This document shows positions 49,747 to 62,728 of a DNA stretch of 64,000 nucleotides, piece by piece. Source of the DNA: Adineta vaga (lineage: Eukaryota; Rotifera); NCBI GenBank assembly GCA_021613535.1, contig CP075493.1, forward strand, positions 2,852,001-2,916,000. Direction: 5' to 3'. Every line of letters starts with the position of its first letter. Position 1 is the stretch's first letter. The notes below the pieces were generated by a model, which was not told where the DNA came from, did no database searches, and worked only from the letters and a program-made list of their open reading frames with translations. A program made the position numbers and the translations under genes.

Positions 49747-51813
49747 ATGGCATTATTAGAAGATCCAACTATTCAACGTATTCTTAATGAAGTTAACAAA
49801 GCCGCTACTGGTGGCGTCTTTGGTCTCGCAGGAAATTATATTCCTGAACCATCGAAATCTTCATCACAATTTCCAAGTTCAAAAAATGATTTTTTTAATC
49901 AACAGCAACAACAACAACAACAACAACAACAAGTACCTATTTTCTATCCAACATCGGATATGTTTAATCTCAATGGTCTACCAAGTTTTGATGGAAATTT
50001 TGATATGAATTCAATGGAATCGATTGTACCAATTGCTACTCCAAATAATTTTGACCTTTATAATTCAGGTTTATATGATACAATGGCACAAAGTATCTTA
50101 TCACCCTATGAAAATTATAAAAATGGTTTTTTAAATACGAATAATAATAATACAAATAACGGAATACGTTCAGCATCAAGTATGTCATCAATTAATAATG
50201 AATTATTATTAGAACATCATCGTCATCAAGAATATCCAACTATTCCACCAAAAATTACAGCAGCTGTACCAAATCTTGGTTTAAATCTACGAACAACGCC
50301 ACCCATGGAAACCATGCCAGTTAATGTTAGTGAAGTTGGCGATGAAGTTATTCCAAATGAAACAACAGATACAGCAACAATGGATTTATTAGCTGATAAA
50401 GATGATAATCTATCAATTCCACCGAATAATAATGAAGAAATGGAATCACCACATATTTGTAAGAAATATTATTTAATTCCTTCATCGTTATCCACATAGT
50501 TTTTCTCTCTTTTTTTTTGAAGCTTCAGCTGGTCGAATTTTTTATGATCCAAATCCACAAATTATTCAACGTAAAGGTTCAAATTCTGTTACATATAAAC
50601 AAAATATTATTGTTCGATTTTTACAACCACCACCAATTCCAAATGCTGGTCCACTTATTATAAAAGAAGTCAGTTTCAATTCGTTAATCATCATCATCAT
50701 CATCGCAATTTTATAATCTATGTTCTTATTTAGATCAGTGGTCCTCAACAACAACCATTGCCACCACTTGTTATTAAACGTAAATTACATTCTGAATTCT
50801 TTGTTTCTTAATTTAAAATTCATCTTCTATCTTTTGAAGAACGTCCACCACCTCCAAAAACCCCACCACCAATTATTATTCGTGAAAGACCACCTCCACT
50901 TCCATCAAGTCTAGCTACTAAAGTGATCACGCGGTATGAAGATAGAAAAAATCTATATCATTTAATCTAAACAATTTTTCTCTATTCAGTCATTTACCAC
51001 CTGAACCAGCTCCACCACGTGCCGTTATTATTGAACGTTTACCACCTTTACCACCAAAGCCACGTGATATCATCATCGAACGTTGGTTACCATATGAAAT
51101 AGTCAATCAAAAACGTAAAGTTATCGTTGAACGTGTACAAAAATCAAACAAAGAATTTGCTCAACCAAAAAATGTGATCATAACGTATGTCTTTCATATG
51201 ATATTTTCTTTTTTCTGAATTTCATTCGTATTCTCTAGATATGAACCAGTACATGCAAAAATTGAACGACATTTTCAAAAGCAAAATATTATTCGAGAAG
51301 ATCCACAATCCTATTCTGATCGTTTTGGTGAACACTTGTGTGATCCAAATTCAGTAGTTCAACAAGCTCGTGCTGCAGGAGTTCTTGAAGATCTAGTAAG
51401 AAGAAAAGAAAATTGTTCATTTCATCTTGATTATTATATATAAATATATTTCTTCATAGAATCCACCGTCATCATTTATGAAATCAACAACGAATAGTGT
51501 TGCAACAGGTACAACAGATTATGAAACTATAATGAAGAAAACAGATGAACAAGAAGAAGATCCACTTGATGATGATAATAATCAACAAGAACAACAAGAA
51601 GTTGTTTCTTCTCCTATTGAAAATGCTCAAGAAGATGATGTATTAGTCGAAGAAAATGTTACACCATTTTATATGAATACAGGTATTGAAATCAATCAAA
51701 ATATCTTTCATATTATTCATATTTGAATTTCTTTAGGTGAAAATCTTCAACAAACTTTTCATCGTTTAGGTTTTGACATTCCAGATACAATGATGAATGA
51801 ACATCATTTTTGA
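49747..51813 (+). CDS. Pro-rich protein with repeated Ile/Val-Glu-Arg motifs, function unknown
   Basis: Eight exons (49747-50458, 50523-50668, 50734-50779, 50840-50933, 50990-51184, 51239-51395, 51460-51682, 51737-51813) join exactly to 549 residues. The N-terminal half is low complexity with a Gln run of about 11 and Asn repeats. The centre has Pro-rich units alternating with Ile/Val-rich charged cores: VTYKQNIIVRFLQPPPIP, PPIIIRERPPPLP, PPRAVIIERLPPLPPKP, RDIIIERWLPYE, KRKVIVERV and NVIITYEP. Next comes SYSDRFGEHLCDPNSVVQQA, and an acidic tail. The repeats recall the Val/Pro-rich units of alveolins and other articulin-like cytoskeletal proteins, but I cannot assign a family. It may be a structural or membrane-skeleton protein. 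The earlier in-frame bases use TTG, so I start at the ATG. Confidence 0.75.
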
Positions 51814-51911
51814 GATTGAAATGTCAAATAAAACATTTTTTCTTCGTTCTTCATTTCGTTTTGTTGTATTTTTCTATAGTTATCGTTTAATAGAAACGAA
51901 AAGTTTTTTCT

Positions 51912-51932
51912 TATATATATATATATATATAT
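51912..51932. repeat. (TA)n microsatellite
   Basis: TA dinucleotide run in the 237-bp convergent spacer between the Pro-rich gene and the secreted Gln-rich gene. Confidence 0.85.
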
Positions 51933-52050
51933 CTTTAATGTGATCAATAAAATGAAAGCAAAAAAGAAACACAATATGATGTTTGAAGATAAAAAGAAAA
52001 CGTTAAAAGAGTCAATCAAAAACCATTCATGTACGGTTTATGGATTTTTT

Positions 52051-53198
52051 TCACCAACCATTGTTGGAGACTTTTGGTGCGAATTGTGATTGAGCAACGA
52101 CACGTCGAGGTGGAGTTGCAGAGGACATAAAAGCAGTATTAACTATTGGTTTTATAACAGATTGTTGAACGAATTCATCATCGGAACTGAATGACACTGG
52201 TCGTTGATTTTGGGTTTTAAACGATGAACTGAAACCATTGAATTGTTGTGTTTGTTGACTACTATAGAGAAAGAGAAAGAGAATGCATTCGTTTTCGAAT
52301 GAAATTATCCTACTTCCAATTTGGTTGTTGAGGAATTGTATTAAGTTGTTGTTGATTTCGTTTTGCATTAAGTGTGTTTTGTTGAATATTTAAAGCAGTC
52401 TAAACAAGTTCAAAGTAAATTTATTTTTATCAATACAAGATTTGTATTCCTACTGGCCGAAGAAGAATTTGTTTTGGACTAATTGGTTGTACATCTTGTG
52501 CTTCATTGCTAAATTTAACAAAGAAAATAGATATGATTTTCTCGAAATCTAGCTTTACCTGAAGACATTTTGGTTTAAAAGATTCGATTGTTGACCGTGA
52601 AATCCTTTAAGAAGAGGTGATCGATCGAATTGAGTTGTAACTGGTTGTTGAAATTGAAGAGTTTGTGATACAGGTGGTTGCATATCAAAGTTAGATTGTG
52701 GAATAAGTTTTTGTTGTCCAAAAGCTTTATTGAAATTTTGATTGTTATTTGTACTGATTATATGATTTTGTTTTGGTTGTGGACTTAAAGCACTGGATTG
52801 TCGATATTCAGATTTATCTTGTTCTTGATTGACATTTGAAAATGATGATCGCATGGATGGTCGAAGAGCAATATTCTGTTTACTGAAATAAGAGTAACCA
52901 GCACCACTATTATCAACGGTATCAGTATCGTCTTTAGTTACTGTTCTACAAAAAATAGAAAATTGATTTCTTTTTGTAGACATCATAAATGATCTTACTG
53001 AAATGTTTTCTGTGTATTCGAACCTATCGAAAATCAAAATTAATGATTGATTTTTTTAATATTCATTTTCTTACATACCAGTAAATGGAAATGAAGAGCA
53101 ATAAGCCAAAAACACAAGAATTAAAAATACCTGAAAGATATGGAATTAATCGAGTGCTTTGATGAACTTATTCTTACGATTATACGTACTCGATACAT
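52051..53198 (-). CDS. Secreted or membrane-targeted Gln/Ser/Asn-rich protein
   Basis: On the minus strand, exon 1 (about 53198-53178) encodes MYRVRII and joins to VFLILVFLAYCSSFPFTG, a good signal peptide with a short n-region and hydrophobic core. Further exons give about 290 residues of Gln, Ser, Asn and Pro-rich sequence without Cys-rich or recognisable domains (for example ALSPQPKQNHIIS and QQPVTTQFDRSPLLKGF). The C-terminus is ATPPRRVVAQSQFAPKVSNN followed by GW. The small first exon was placed by reading-frame and splice logic, and a TTTATAG acceptor-like site lies 18 nt before its ATG. I do not recognise the family. An extracellular matrix, coat or intrinsically disordered secreted protein is possible. 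Confidence 0.6.
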
Positions 53199-54597
53199 AG
53201 TTTATCTTATTCTTTTCTATAAATTCTCTTGTTATGAAATGAAAGCATTTCAAAAGTAAGATCGATGCATTTATACATATCGATGTGGAATTTAATGTGA
53301 CGAAATGACCTATACTTTTAAAAGAGATTATTTTCCTTTCTCTATGAATGTGTGTGTGTGTGTTTATTGACTGCCTCGATATAAACAAAATGTTGGTTGT
53401 AATTTTATATGATGATAGGATCGCATTTCGATTGTTCTATGTGAATATATATATATATATATACATATATGTATATCTATCGAGGGTTTTGTTGAATGCT
53501 AAGTTATAAATAAGGTCAGATGACTGAATACCTTGTAAAGTTCCTATTACTATTCAATCGATCAGATGATTGGAAGAACAAGAAGAATAATAATAATCCT
53601 ATGAATTGGAATGTGACATTTAGAATCATATGTTATATCACTAATTACGAATGAAAACATTTTCTTGCGTATGTTCTGCTTTTCGCGAGTACATTGTGTA
53701 CATAATGCATTTATTATCTTAATAAGAATCGACAAATCATGTTTCTTTTTGCATGTTAAAAGATATTTTTAATTATAAACATAAGAAAATCAGTTGTTCT
53801 TCAGGATATGACATGTCTGAAAGATATTCTTTTAGAAGATTTTTTATAAAAATATGTTGATAATTCGATGTTTTTACATATGACTTTATTATTGATGTTA
53901 ATCGTTTGTAATCTTCACGCCTACATTATTTCTTTTGTTTATTTAACTATAATTAGACTTTGTAGAGTAGTTTTCTAATCATAATTGATCTATTGATTGT
54001 TTACGTATGAAAATATCTTTTAAAATGAAGATTTTCTTTTTGTAATCTATATACTGAATAACACTTGTCGGAGGATTCTTTTTTTTATATTTTTAGATAG
54101 ACGGAAAACTTCCTTTTGCTCTTCATTGGTTCTTATTTTGTAAAGCGGTTAATAAGATTTCTCTCGAGATCTAATAATTGTCTACTAGTATATAAGAAAA
54201 CAAAAAACTGATGAATGTAAGATCCTTTTTCCTTTCTCTATTCAACTCGAATCAAATCAGAAAGACATCAATTCACATCGACATACGATAAAAAATGATT
54301 TTCTTCTTTTCACATCTCTCGTCAATATATTAGATATTTCTTAATTATTTTCGTTCGACTAATCTATTATTTAACAATATGTATGTTCATAATCAAATCG
54401 TCTGTTTTTTTTTCTTTTAAAAAATAAAAAAAAAGAAGAAGAAGAAGAAGAAAATCCTTAGGTTAAACGGGATAAAAAGAGCAAACAATACACATACACA
54501 CATCACAAATGCGGCGGTGTAGTGGATGGAAAACAGAACATATGCATATAGATATATAGATATATATATAGAAAAGAAGAAGAAAACCGGTTTTGAA
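53199..54597. other. Intergenic region with TA microsatellite
   Basis: 1.4 kb AT-rich, with a GT run near 53349-53362 and a TA/TATG-rich tract at about 53445-53476. No exon recognised. Confidence 0.55.
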
Positions 54598-57395
54598 TTA
54601 TGAATTCGGTGAAATTCTACATGGTGAGAAAAGTATCTTGGCAAATGCTTTACGAAATTCCATATTGAAAACGGTATAAATAATCGGATTTAAAAATGAA
54701 TTTATATATCCTAACCATGAACATAAAAAGAGAATAAAATCATTAATAAGAAATGCATTGGATTTTTTTGATAATTTAATAATAGTATTAACGATATTAT
54801 TGAGCACAAAGAATGGTAGCCAACATACTAAGAAACAAACTAGAAAGAGAAGAAGAAAAAACAATATATAAACAAAACATTAGACTGTAATTTAGCTGAA
54901 GAATGTCACGAAATGTCGTTTCTTCTCTTTTTTCTAGGTGAAATGTGTCAGATTTCATTTGGAAATAATTCAATTTGTTCTTGAAACTATCAAAGAGTAT
55001 ATTAATGATTTTTCACATGAATAATAAGTGCAAAAGAAGTTTTTATTAAAGTACATTTATAATCAACGGAAATTCTCTATACTAGGAAAAATTCCGAATT
55101 AAATATCGATTTAATCGAACGTTAATCATAAGTACATAACTTTAATTTCTTTCTAAAAGCACTCGTTCGAATTCAATCGGTAAGGATATGTTGAGAAATT
55201 AATAACTTACTTAGAACAATAATCAATGTTTGAGTAGCTTTTCGTTCTTTTTTCATTCGAGAATAAGCTTTACGTTTGGCTACTTTTGTATTATTTGTCG
55301 AGGTTTTAACAGCAGCTGTCACTGCTGTACCATCAGCATTTGCCTTGATCTTTAAACGAGCTTTAGCACGTTTTGATGATGAATGTTGATGTTGATTTTC
55401 ATCGGTTTGTGAACTACAATTCTTTCGATTTGATGCGGTCGTATTCGCTGTGAGAATTTCGATTCGAGTCGCCTGTTCAATTTTATTTTGACCATTGGTT
55501 TGTTGATGTAAAACAAAGAGAGCAACATCATCACGTTCTTCATCTTCATTTTGATCACTTGACGATGCTGCTGCTGCAACTGTTGTTGTTGGAACGTTTG
55601 TAATTGGGACGAGAACAGGTGTGGATAATTTCAACATTAAACTATTTCGATGCATTTCCAAAACATTTGCATTGATTGGAGTTGTTTCATTTATGTCAAT
55701 TGGTAATGTTAGAGAAGTTTTCTCAGGAACAATCGATGGAGAATTAACAATCGATTGTCGTTCTTGATAATATGTAGTTATTAAATGATCAGCATTTGTA
55801 CGATGTTGAGCAGCAGCTGATTCAATCACTGCTTTTGGTCGCCATTGTTTACGATTCTTTTTCGCTTGGGCCATAATTACTGCAAAGATTCGATAATAAA
55901 TAGCAAAGATAATAATACATGGAATAAAAAATGATCCAAGAGATGAAACAATAAGAAATTTATTATTAAAAAAAGCGCATTGATCGGTCACACGTGGATA
56001 AGCAAGAACATCAGATTTGTTTGCACCACTAGAATAAATACAAATTTATAGATGAATTTAAAAGACGCACAACAAAGTTTTTTTTCTTTACCCAACAATG
56101 GGAAGAGCTATGACAAATGAAATAACCCATACGATAACAATCATAACAGCAACACGTTTAGGATTTTTATGTCGAGCATATTTAAGTGGTTTTGTTACTG
56201 CTATATAACTAAAAAGATATCTTTTCAATAAAATTAAGTTCATTCAATTTTGAACTTTCTTACCGATCAACGGCAATAGCAACCTAAATAGATATAAGTT
56301 CATAAGATATAGTTTTTTTATTTTTCTTTATTATCTTACGAGATTCAATATAGACGCTGTACAAGCCATACAATCTGATGCCACCCAAAAATCGCAAAGT
56401 CGATCGGATAGTTCCCATACTCGATTATACTAAACAAAACAAAATGTACTAAACTCTTCAGTCAAATTTGATAGATTCTTTTGTTATTTATCTGTCATGT
56501 TTAGTTGTATAGATCAATAGAAGAAGAAGAAAAAACGAAAATTATTTTCCAATTATAATGATTTGTTGAAAGGGTTCAAAGACGATGATTATTTATCAAA
56601 TATCCGGAAATCGATAGAAGAGTCTTTTTTCAAGATGAATAGTTCCGTTTTATTCAATATGACAGATCATCTTCTAGATAATCTACTTCGTTAACTACTC
56701 AGCAGACTTTTAATATAATTAGAAAAAGAAGCAAAATCATTATCACATGTATATTCACGTACTTTTTCTTTTTGGAATATATATATACTAAGCATGTTTG
56801 TCTATTCGAAAGATAAATGATTCCAGTTCATCAGTCACGTAGATCACATAATTTTAGTTAAAGTTCTTCATCTACTCGCTATTTAATTCATATCTATGAC
56901 AGTTACGACGTGCTCAGGATGCTCATATCCGTTTGAAAGATAATATATGCCTATGCATACATAGTAATACTTGCATCGATTAGAATTATTTAAAACTTTA
57001 ATTTTATCAGTTTTCTTCTCACTTACTTCAAGATAAATAGCAAATGGCATCACAACAGCAGCAACAGTTATGTCCGATATTGCAAGTGATACAACAAAAT
57101 AATTTGTTATAGTATGAAGAGATTTCTCTCGATAGACACTAATAACAACAAGAACATTACCAAAGATTGTAAATAAAGGAAAGAGTATTAATGCAAATGC
57201 CCAATAATTTACTGACACACTTTCAACAGTGACGGCAGTTGGAGTAACAAAGGATGAAATTGGATGATGAATATCATCAATAGTTGCACTACTATGTGAA
57301 ATCGAATCATATGCATTTGAATTATAGAGTAAAGATGATGGAAGTGGAGCAACAATTAAATTCCAAGAACCGGTATCGTTTGATAGTTGTTGCAT
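54598..57395 (-). CDS. D2-like dopamine receptor (class A GPCR)
   Basis: Six exons on the minus strand (57395-57027, 56429-56340, 56283-56264, 56208-56092, 56028-55211, 54839-54598) sum to 551 residues. TM1-TM2 are in exon 1 ([37 protein letters not shown]). TM3 gives [17 protein letters not shown] with the amine-binding Asp. The DRY motif is [18 protein letters not shown], encoded across a 20-nt exon. Extracellular loop 2 has [11 protein letters not shown]5 carries the catechol-contact serines ([13 protein letters not shown]). Loop 3 is about 200 residues with a Ser/Thr/Asn-rich filling. TM6 is [19 protein letters not shown], and TM7 is [20 protein letters not shown] followed by a very short tail. 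The serines, long loop 3 and short tail favour a Gi-coupled D2-type receptor, but other biogenic amine receptors are not excluded. I start at [10 protein letters not shown] because the longer upstream frame is low complexity. Confidence 0.85.
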
Positions 57396-60300
57396 GTTAA
57401 ATAACAAGAAATAAAGATAAAAAGGAATATATATAAATATGTTCGAATAGATGTTTTGATAGTTATTGTTATGCTTTTGGCCAATAATGATAATGATAAA
57501 AATAATAATCTGCACGATTTCACGTTGATGATGAAGTCTAGCTTGAAATTTAGTATGAATAGCGTTAGTTGATGTAGATGAGAAGTGTAAAAACGGTAGC
57601 ACGACGTAGACGGTGGTCGTTGTGCTCGAAGTTTCAAGTGGCTTGCCGAAAGCGTCATCTCCTGATTGATTCTTTCGCCATGATGTAGCATGTCTCATTT
57701 TGAGACGATCATGCGTGAGGAGCAAACGTCGTTGTTGCGACGTAGGAAGAGAAGAGAAGAGAAGAAGAAGCAGTAGAGTAGAATTTGATGTCGAGAGAGA
57801 AGGAGGAAGAGAGAGAGAGAGAGAGAGAGAGAGAATAAGAGAAATATGACGATGTTAACGAAAAGAGATCGTCTAATCTTCAATTATTATTACCACTTTG
57901 TTTGGTTAGTACTTCAATGTCGATTAAAACAATGTTATACTTTTTAATCTTTGATATGTGAGATATCCAAACAATATTATTGTTACCGATTTAATCAAAT
58001 ATATGAAAAGAAGAAAATTTGATTGAAATTAAGTATAAAAGAAAAACAAAATCTGTTTCCTTTTATTCACATAGAAAAAAAAGTCGTTTACATCATAGTT
58101 AAACATATGAAAATCTAAAATAATCAAAATAAATGTTTTCTTCTAATTTTTTTAAAAACGAACGAACAGTGAAAAGAAACAAGTCAGATTCATAGATAAT
58201 ATTATCAGATTGATTGCATCGATTATTTACGACTGATATATTATACAAATTGAAATTTATTTTGGAGATTCTAATTACTTTTCTACATACTTTTATAGTG
58301 ACTCATACAGAACAAAAACAAGCGCATAATAAACAATCGAAATCATTAAACTATGATTGGCAAACGCTTTTGTTTTTCTGATGATGATGATGATGATGTT
58401 GAGAAAAGAGATATCGACATTGAATTGTCATGTAAAACGACTGATAAAAGTTCCTCTACTAAGAATAATGTTGTTTATTTTACTAATTCAACCTGAGAAG
58501 TCGAGATAAAAAATAGGCATGAATGATGACATTTGTCTCCTATTTATCATTGACTAGTAACATTTTTTTAGTAAATAACGACATATTGAAAAACTGTTAT
58601 TTTCTTTCATAAGGACAGAAGAAACGGAATAGTTATTGTAATAACGATGACATTCGTACATCTCAATTAACGTTTTGATTTGAATAAGCTAATGATATTT
58701 TTTCTATCTAATATAGTTGAAGTACTTCTTCGTAACATATCAACTACTTCAGATATGATCGCTCAAATAAACAAACAAGTTCTTGTCGACAGGACATCGA
58801 TCTTTTCAACAACTCAAAGTTCTATCTCTAGGGATGACAATGATGTTTTCTTTCTCCATATAGATAAAACATATTTCATCTCAAATCTTTGTTCTTTCTA
58901 GACAACAAAAAACATCATAGATACTCATCACATCTCGTTTCCTTATCAATATATATAATCGTAATTCAAAACAATCATAAGTTTTTTGTCTGATAATATC
59001 TATGTATAATAATAGTAATAAAAACCTTCTGAAATATAGTCTCGATCTAACCTTTAAATGTTTGTTTATCTCATCGATTATAGATTGACTTAAACGAATA
59101 GATATGCATAAGATTTAAGTAAGAAAAAACGAATCAAGTTAGACAGCATTAATATACAAAGAACAAAAGCGCTGTCAATCATGCACAGATGGTAGTATAC
59201 TCGAATGTCGATTCTTTTTCAGTTTACAATCTACTCTAACCATCAAATAGATACACATACATTTGAAAAACAAAAACTACTATAGACTTTGTTCTATTTC
59301 GAGATATTGAAAAGACACCAACTGACCAACAAAACAAAAAACATCGATTCTAGTTTTCTTTTTTTTTGTTTCTCTTCTTCTTCCTTAATTAAATTAGGGT
59401 GTTAACGTTCTCGATCGAATTTCTCTCTTTCTTCAATAGTCCTTTGAAAAGAAAACAAGATGCAAAACTATTTAATATCTCTTTCGTTTTTTTTGTTAAT
59501 ATATTAATGTTGTCGGTAGGAGAAAGCTGATAGAGAAAAGATTTTTTATGTTAGTGGCTGATAGTTAGGCGATAATGAGATTATAATGCGATTTGTGTAT
59601 ATACATCAGAATAGTAAACATTCTGTTAGGAGTTTTTCCGAACAAGAGTACAAGTGACGAAGATGAGAAGCGCGCGCGCAACGATGTCGAGAATAACAAC
59701 GGCAATTCTCGATCGTTTGCATATTATTGATCGCCTTTCGATACTTCGACGATAAGTGGAAGAACATATTTCAACTCTTACAGGAAGAGACAGAAGACGC
59801 ATAAAGAAGAAAAATCGTCGAAAGAATAAAAAAACAATTTTTCTTATGTCTTTCTCAATCATTATCTTTGTTGTTTTATTAAGGATATTAATCGTAAAGA
59901 ATTGAAGAGAAACGCACAAATACATTCTTCTCGTTCTCTCTAATCGTTCATCACTTGTTCAGAAATATAAAAATCAGGTTTTGGACTCACGACATTTATT
60001 TGCGTGGTAGTTTGATCAAATGGCTTTCAGGATTTTCTCAAGCATAAACCAAATAACTTGCTCGTGAGCAGGTGATCTACGGAATAGTTTATTGAAGAAA
60101 AGAAAGCTCTTAAAAAAGTTATTTCTACTTTGATGATCATGCAAAAGAAAGAAAAACGACGAGAAGACATGGAAACAATGATCACAATACTAGTAGAATG
60201 AATAACTAATGTCATGATCGAAAGATAGTATCTATCTTATAACGAAGTGATGTTATTTCCAGTTCAAAAACAAGAATAGTATATTTTATTCGAGATCTTC

Positions 60301-62728
60301 AAGATCAGTGTTTTTTTTATCTCTTCGCCTACTTTTTATCGTTTCTATTATTTATATTGAAGATGGCATATCTAATTATCGTTCTGAAAAGAAAACCTGA
60401 TTTTTCTCTAATGAAAAGGCAACCGAATGAGCTAAGATATTTTCTGCTTTCTTAACAAAAAAAATCTGATGTATTGATAACAAACAAAGAGAACATTTAC
60501 AAGCTATTATTGGAATATTCTAACAGTTTTTTTTATAAATTTAAGTGCTTCACTCACGTAACACTATCTCTCTTCTTCTCTCTATCATAATGTTTGCTCT
60601 AGCACGCAAATTTCTCGTCGAGTACCATCAAAAAACATTGTTCGACAATGAGACTGTTGTCACATTAGATCACTTGTTCTGTAGATGTAGAAAAAAAAAC
60701 AAATCTTAAATCTTGTCAAAACTAATCAATATCGTCATTTTTACTCGATTTTCTAGACAAAAAAGAAAACTTTCGAAAAGTACAGACAATTGTTTCTCTT
60801 CAGAAAAATTAATCATTTTTGAATGAATACAATATCAAAATATGATTAACTCTTGATATATTATTCATGTTCCTTTGTTTTTCTACCGAAATACTTGCTT
60901 TTGAGATTTCTAGATAGCCTTTCGATAACACATCTTTCTTCTAGATAAATAAAAGTCCATTTTTCTCCTCATTCTTCTTTTGTTCGTTCGCGTACTCTTC
61001 GAATCTATTCAAACAAAGTACTTACCTGCAAGTCAATGACACGAAAAATTCGCATCAATCTTTTTTGACTGCTTCCATTTCCTCTAACACATCGATTTCT
61101 TTTGCATTTCTCTCTCTCTCTCTCTTTATATAAATTCCTTCACCTTTTTTCTGGATTCATTTTTATATACATACAATCGCGCGATCGTTCAGATATACAT
61201 AAAAACAAATCTCCAAAATTAACTTCATTTATTTCTAAAGAAAATAGAATTCATTACTCTTAACAAAACGCAGATAATTAAACATGTGCAAAACATTAGA
61301 AATGTTCTTTTTTCCTTCCGAAAATTATTTCTCAAAAGAAAATACATATCTTCCTGTGATTTTCTCTCAGGATGGTTTTCGAAATAATCATAGGAATTCT
61401 CTCTGAATAATTACTGAAATGGATTATTCCTTCTTATTTTATGTCTCTCGCTTTTATAGACCTATCACTCTAAAAATATGAATTATTTGCATTCATTGCT
61501 CTCTGTTGTCGATGTTTCTATTAGCACGATGATCTGTTGTTTTACATTGACAGTTTGAATTTGTCTAAAAGTTTTTTTTCCCTGCCAAACGGTCATAGTA
61601 GTCGTTCTATTTTTGTCGACATTACATGAAGGCATCAATAAGTTAATAGAACATGTTTGTTTATACTTCTAATTAAACATATAGTACAATGATTAACAAT
61701 GAACTGTCAACATTTGATATGAACAGCAATTGATCATGAACAAAAAGAATAAAAGTCGTATATAGATGATGTCTTATAATGATATATGAGAAGTGAAGTT
61801 TTAGAATGGATTCACATAGAAACTCATGCTGTTCACACGATATTTTTGTATGATTAATAGTTCTTATTTTTTAATGTTAAAATTTAGTATTTAATTTGCA
61901 TATGAAGTACCCGTCGAGGTTGTTCAAAATTGATTGTTTATAAAATATTAATAAAAGTACATGTAATGGCAATTGAGCGGACAAGTTCAAGCACACGAAC
62001 ATCGTTCAAATGAAGTGAACTTTAGAAACATTTGCTTTCAAAGATATTTAAAAGGTATGTTTCAATCCATTGATATAAAGATACTTCCATATAATAGGAA
62101 ATGAAGATGATAGTATGAACTGAGACTAGATGAAGTCTGTATTACACCCACTTGGGATATTTAGTACTACGGTACCGAAAATACGATTTCCAAAACAGAA
62201 TAATTGTCTTTTGTTTTGGGGATGACACTTCCAAGTAGTGAGTATTGTTGTTCTGCTTTTGGAAACTGGTTGAATAACGATTAATTATTACATTGTATTT
62301 TGATGGATACGCTGTCTCCGTATCAAGGAAGTCATGTTTCTTTAGCTCACTTCTTATAAACCATCGATATACCGTATACTATTCGAACTGATGAACTATT
62401 CTAAAAGTTCAGTTAATTAAGCTGAGCTTTTCTAAAAACTGATCAATTCTGAATTAGTACTGAGCTTTGTTGATCCCTAATGGGAATAGAAAAAGTAGTA
62501 TCAAGAGAAATGTACGACTAAAGTTGTTTGTAGAAGAAAAACAATTTCTTGAAGAGATGATGTACTCAATGATCAGATCATTCGTAGCTATTGGTAAAAG
62601 TATCAAGAGATGGATTTCGTATTGAAAAACGTTTGTTTTTTCTTCTATATTTTAATCAAATGAAAAAGAAACCAAAAAAACCTGATGATAAATGTTCCCG
62701 TTAGATATAATATATATATATTCAAAAT
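57396..62728. other. Large gene-free region upstream of the D2-like receptor
   Basis: 5.3 kb without a convincing exon on either strand. Contents: a GA microsatellite (about 57809-57834), a GAT run near 58380-58397, a GC-only run (GCGCGCGCGC at 59670-59679), the palindrome ATCGCGCGAT (61176-61185), CT tracts near 61111-61125 and a small hairpin (62190-62219). It probably holds the receptor's promoter and 5' leader exons. Confidence 0.5.
57809..57834. repeat. (GA)n microsatellite
   Basis: GA run in the probable 5' flank of the D2-like receptor gene. Confidence 0.9.

Noticed and set aside
57396-57725. Longer N-terminus for the dopamine receptor
   Set aside because: The upstream in-frame sequence is low complexity with an Ile run and looks like translated 5' leader; the Met at 57395 leads directly into a plausible Asn-containing extracellular N-terminus.
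58680-58901. 73-codon plus-strand open frame
   Set aside because: No recognisable protein features or neighbours, likely chance.
59626-59925. 99-codon minus-strand open frame in the gene-free region
   Set aside because: Phe/Arg-rich, no domain, no splice context; looks like chance in AT-rich DNA.
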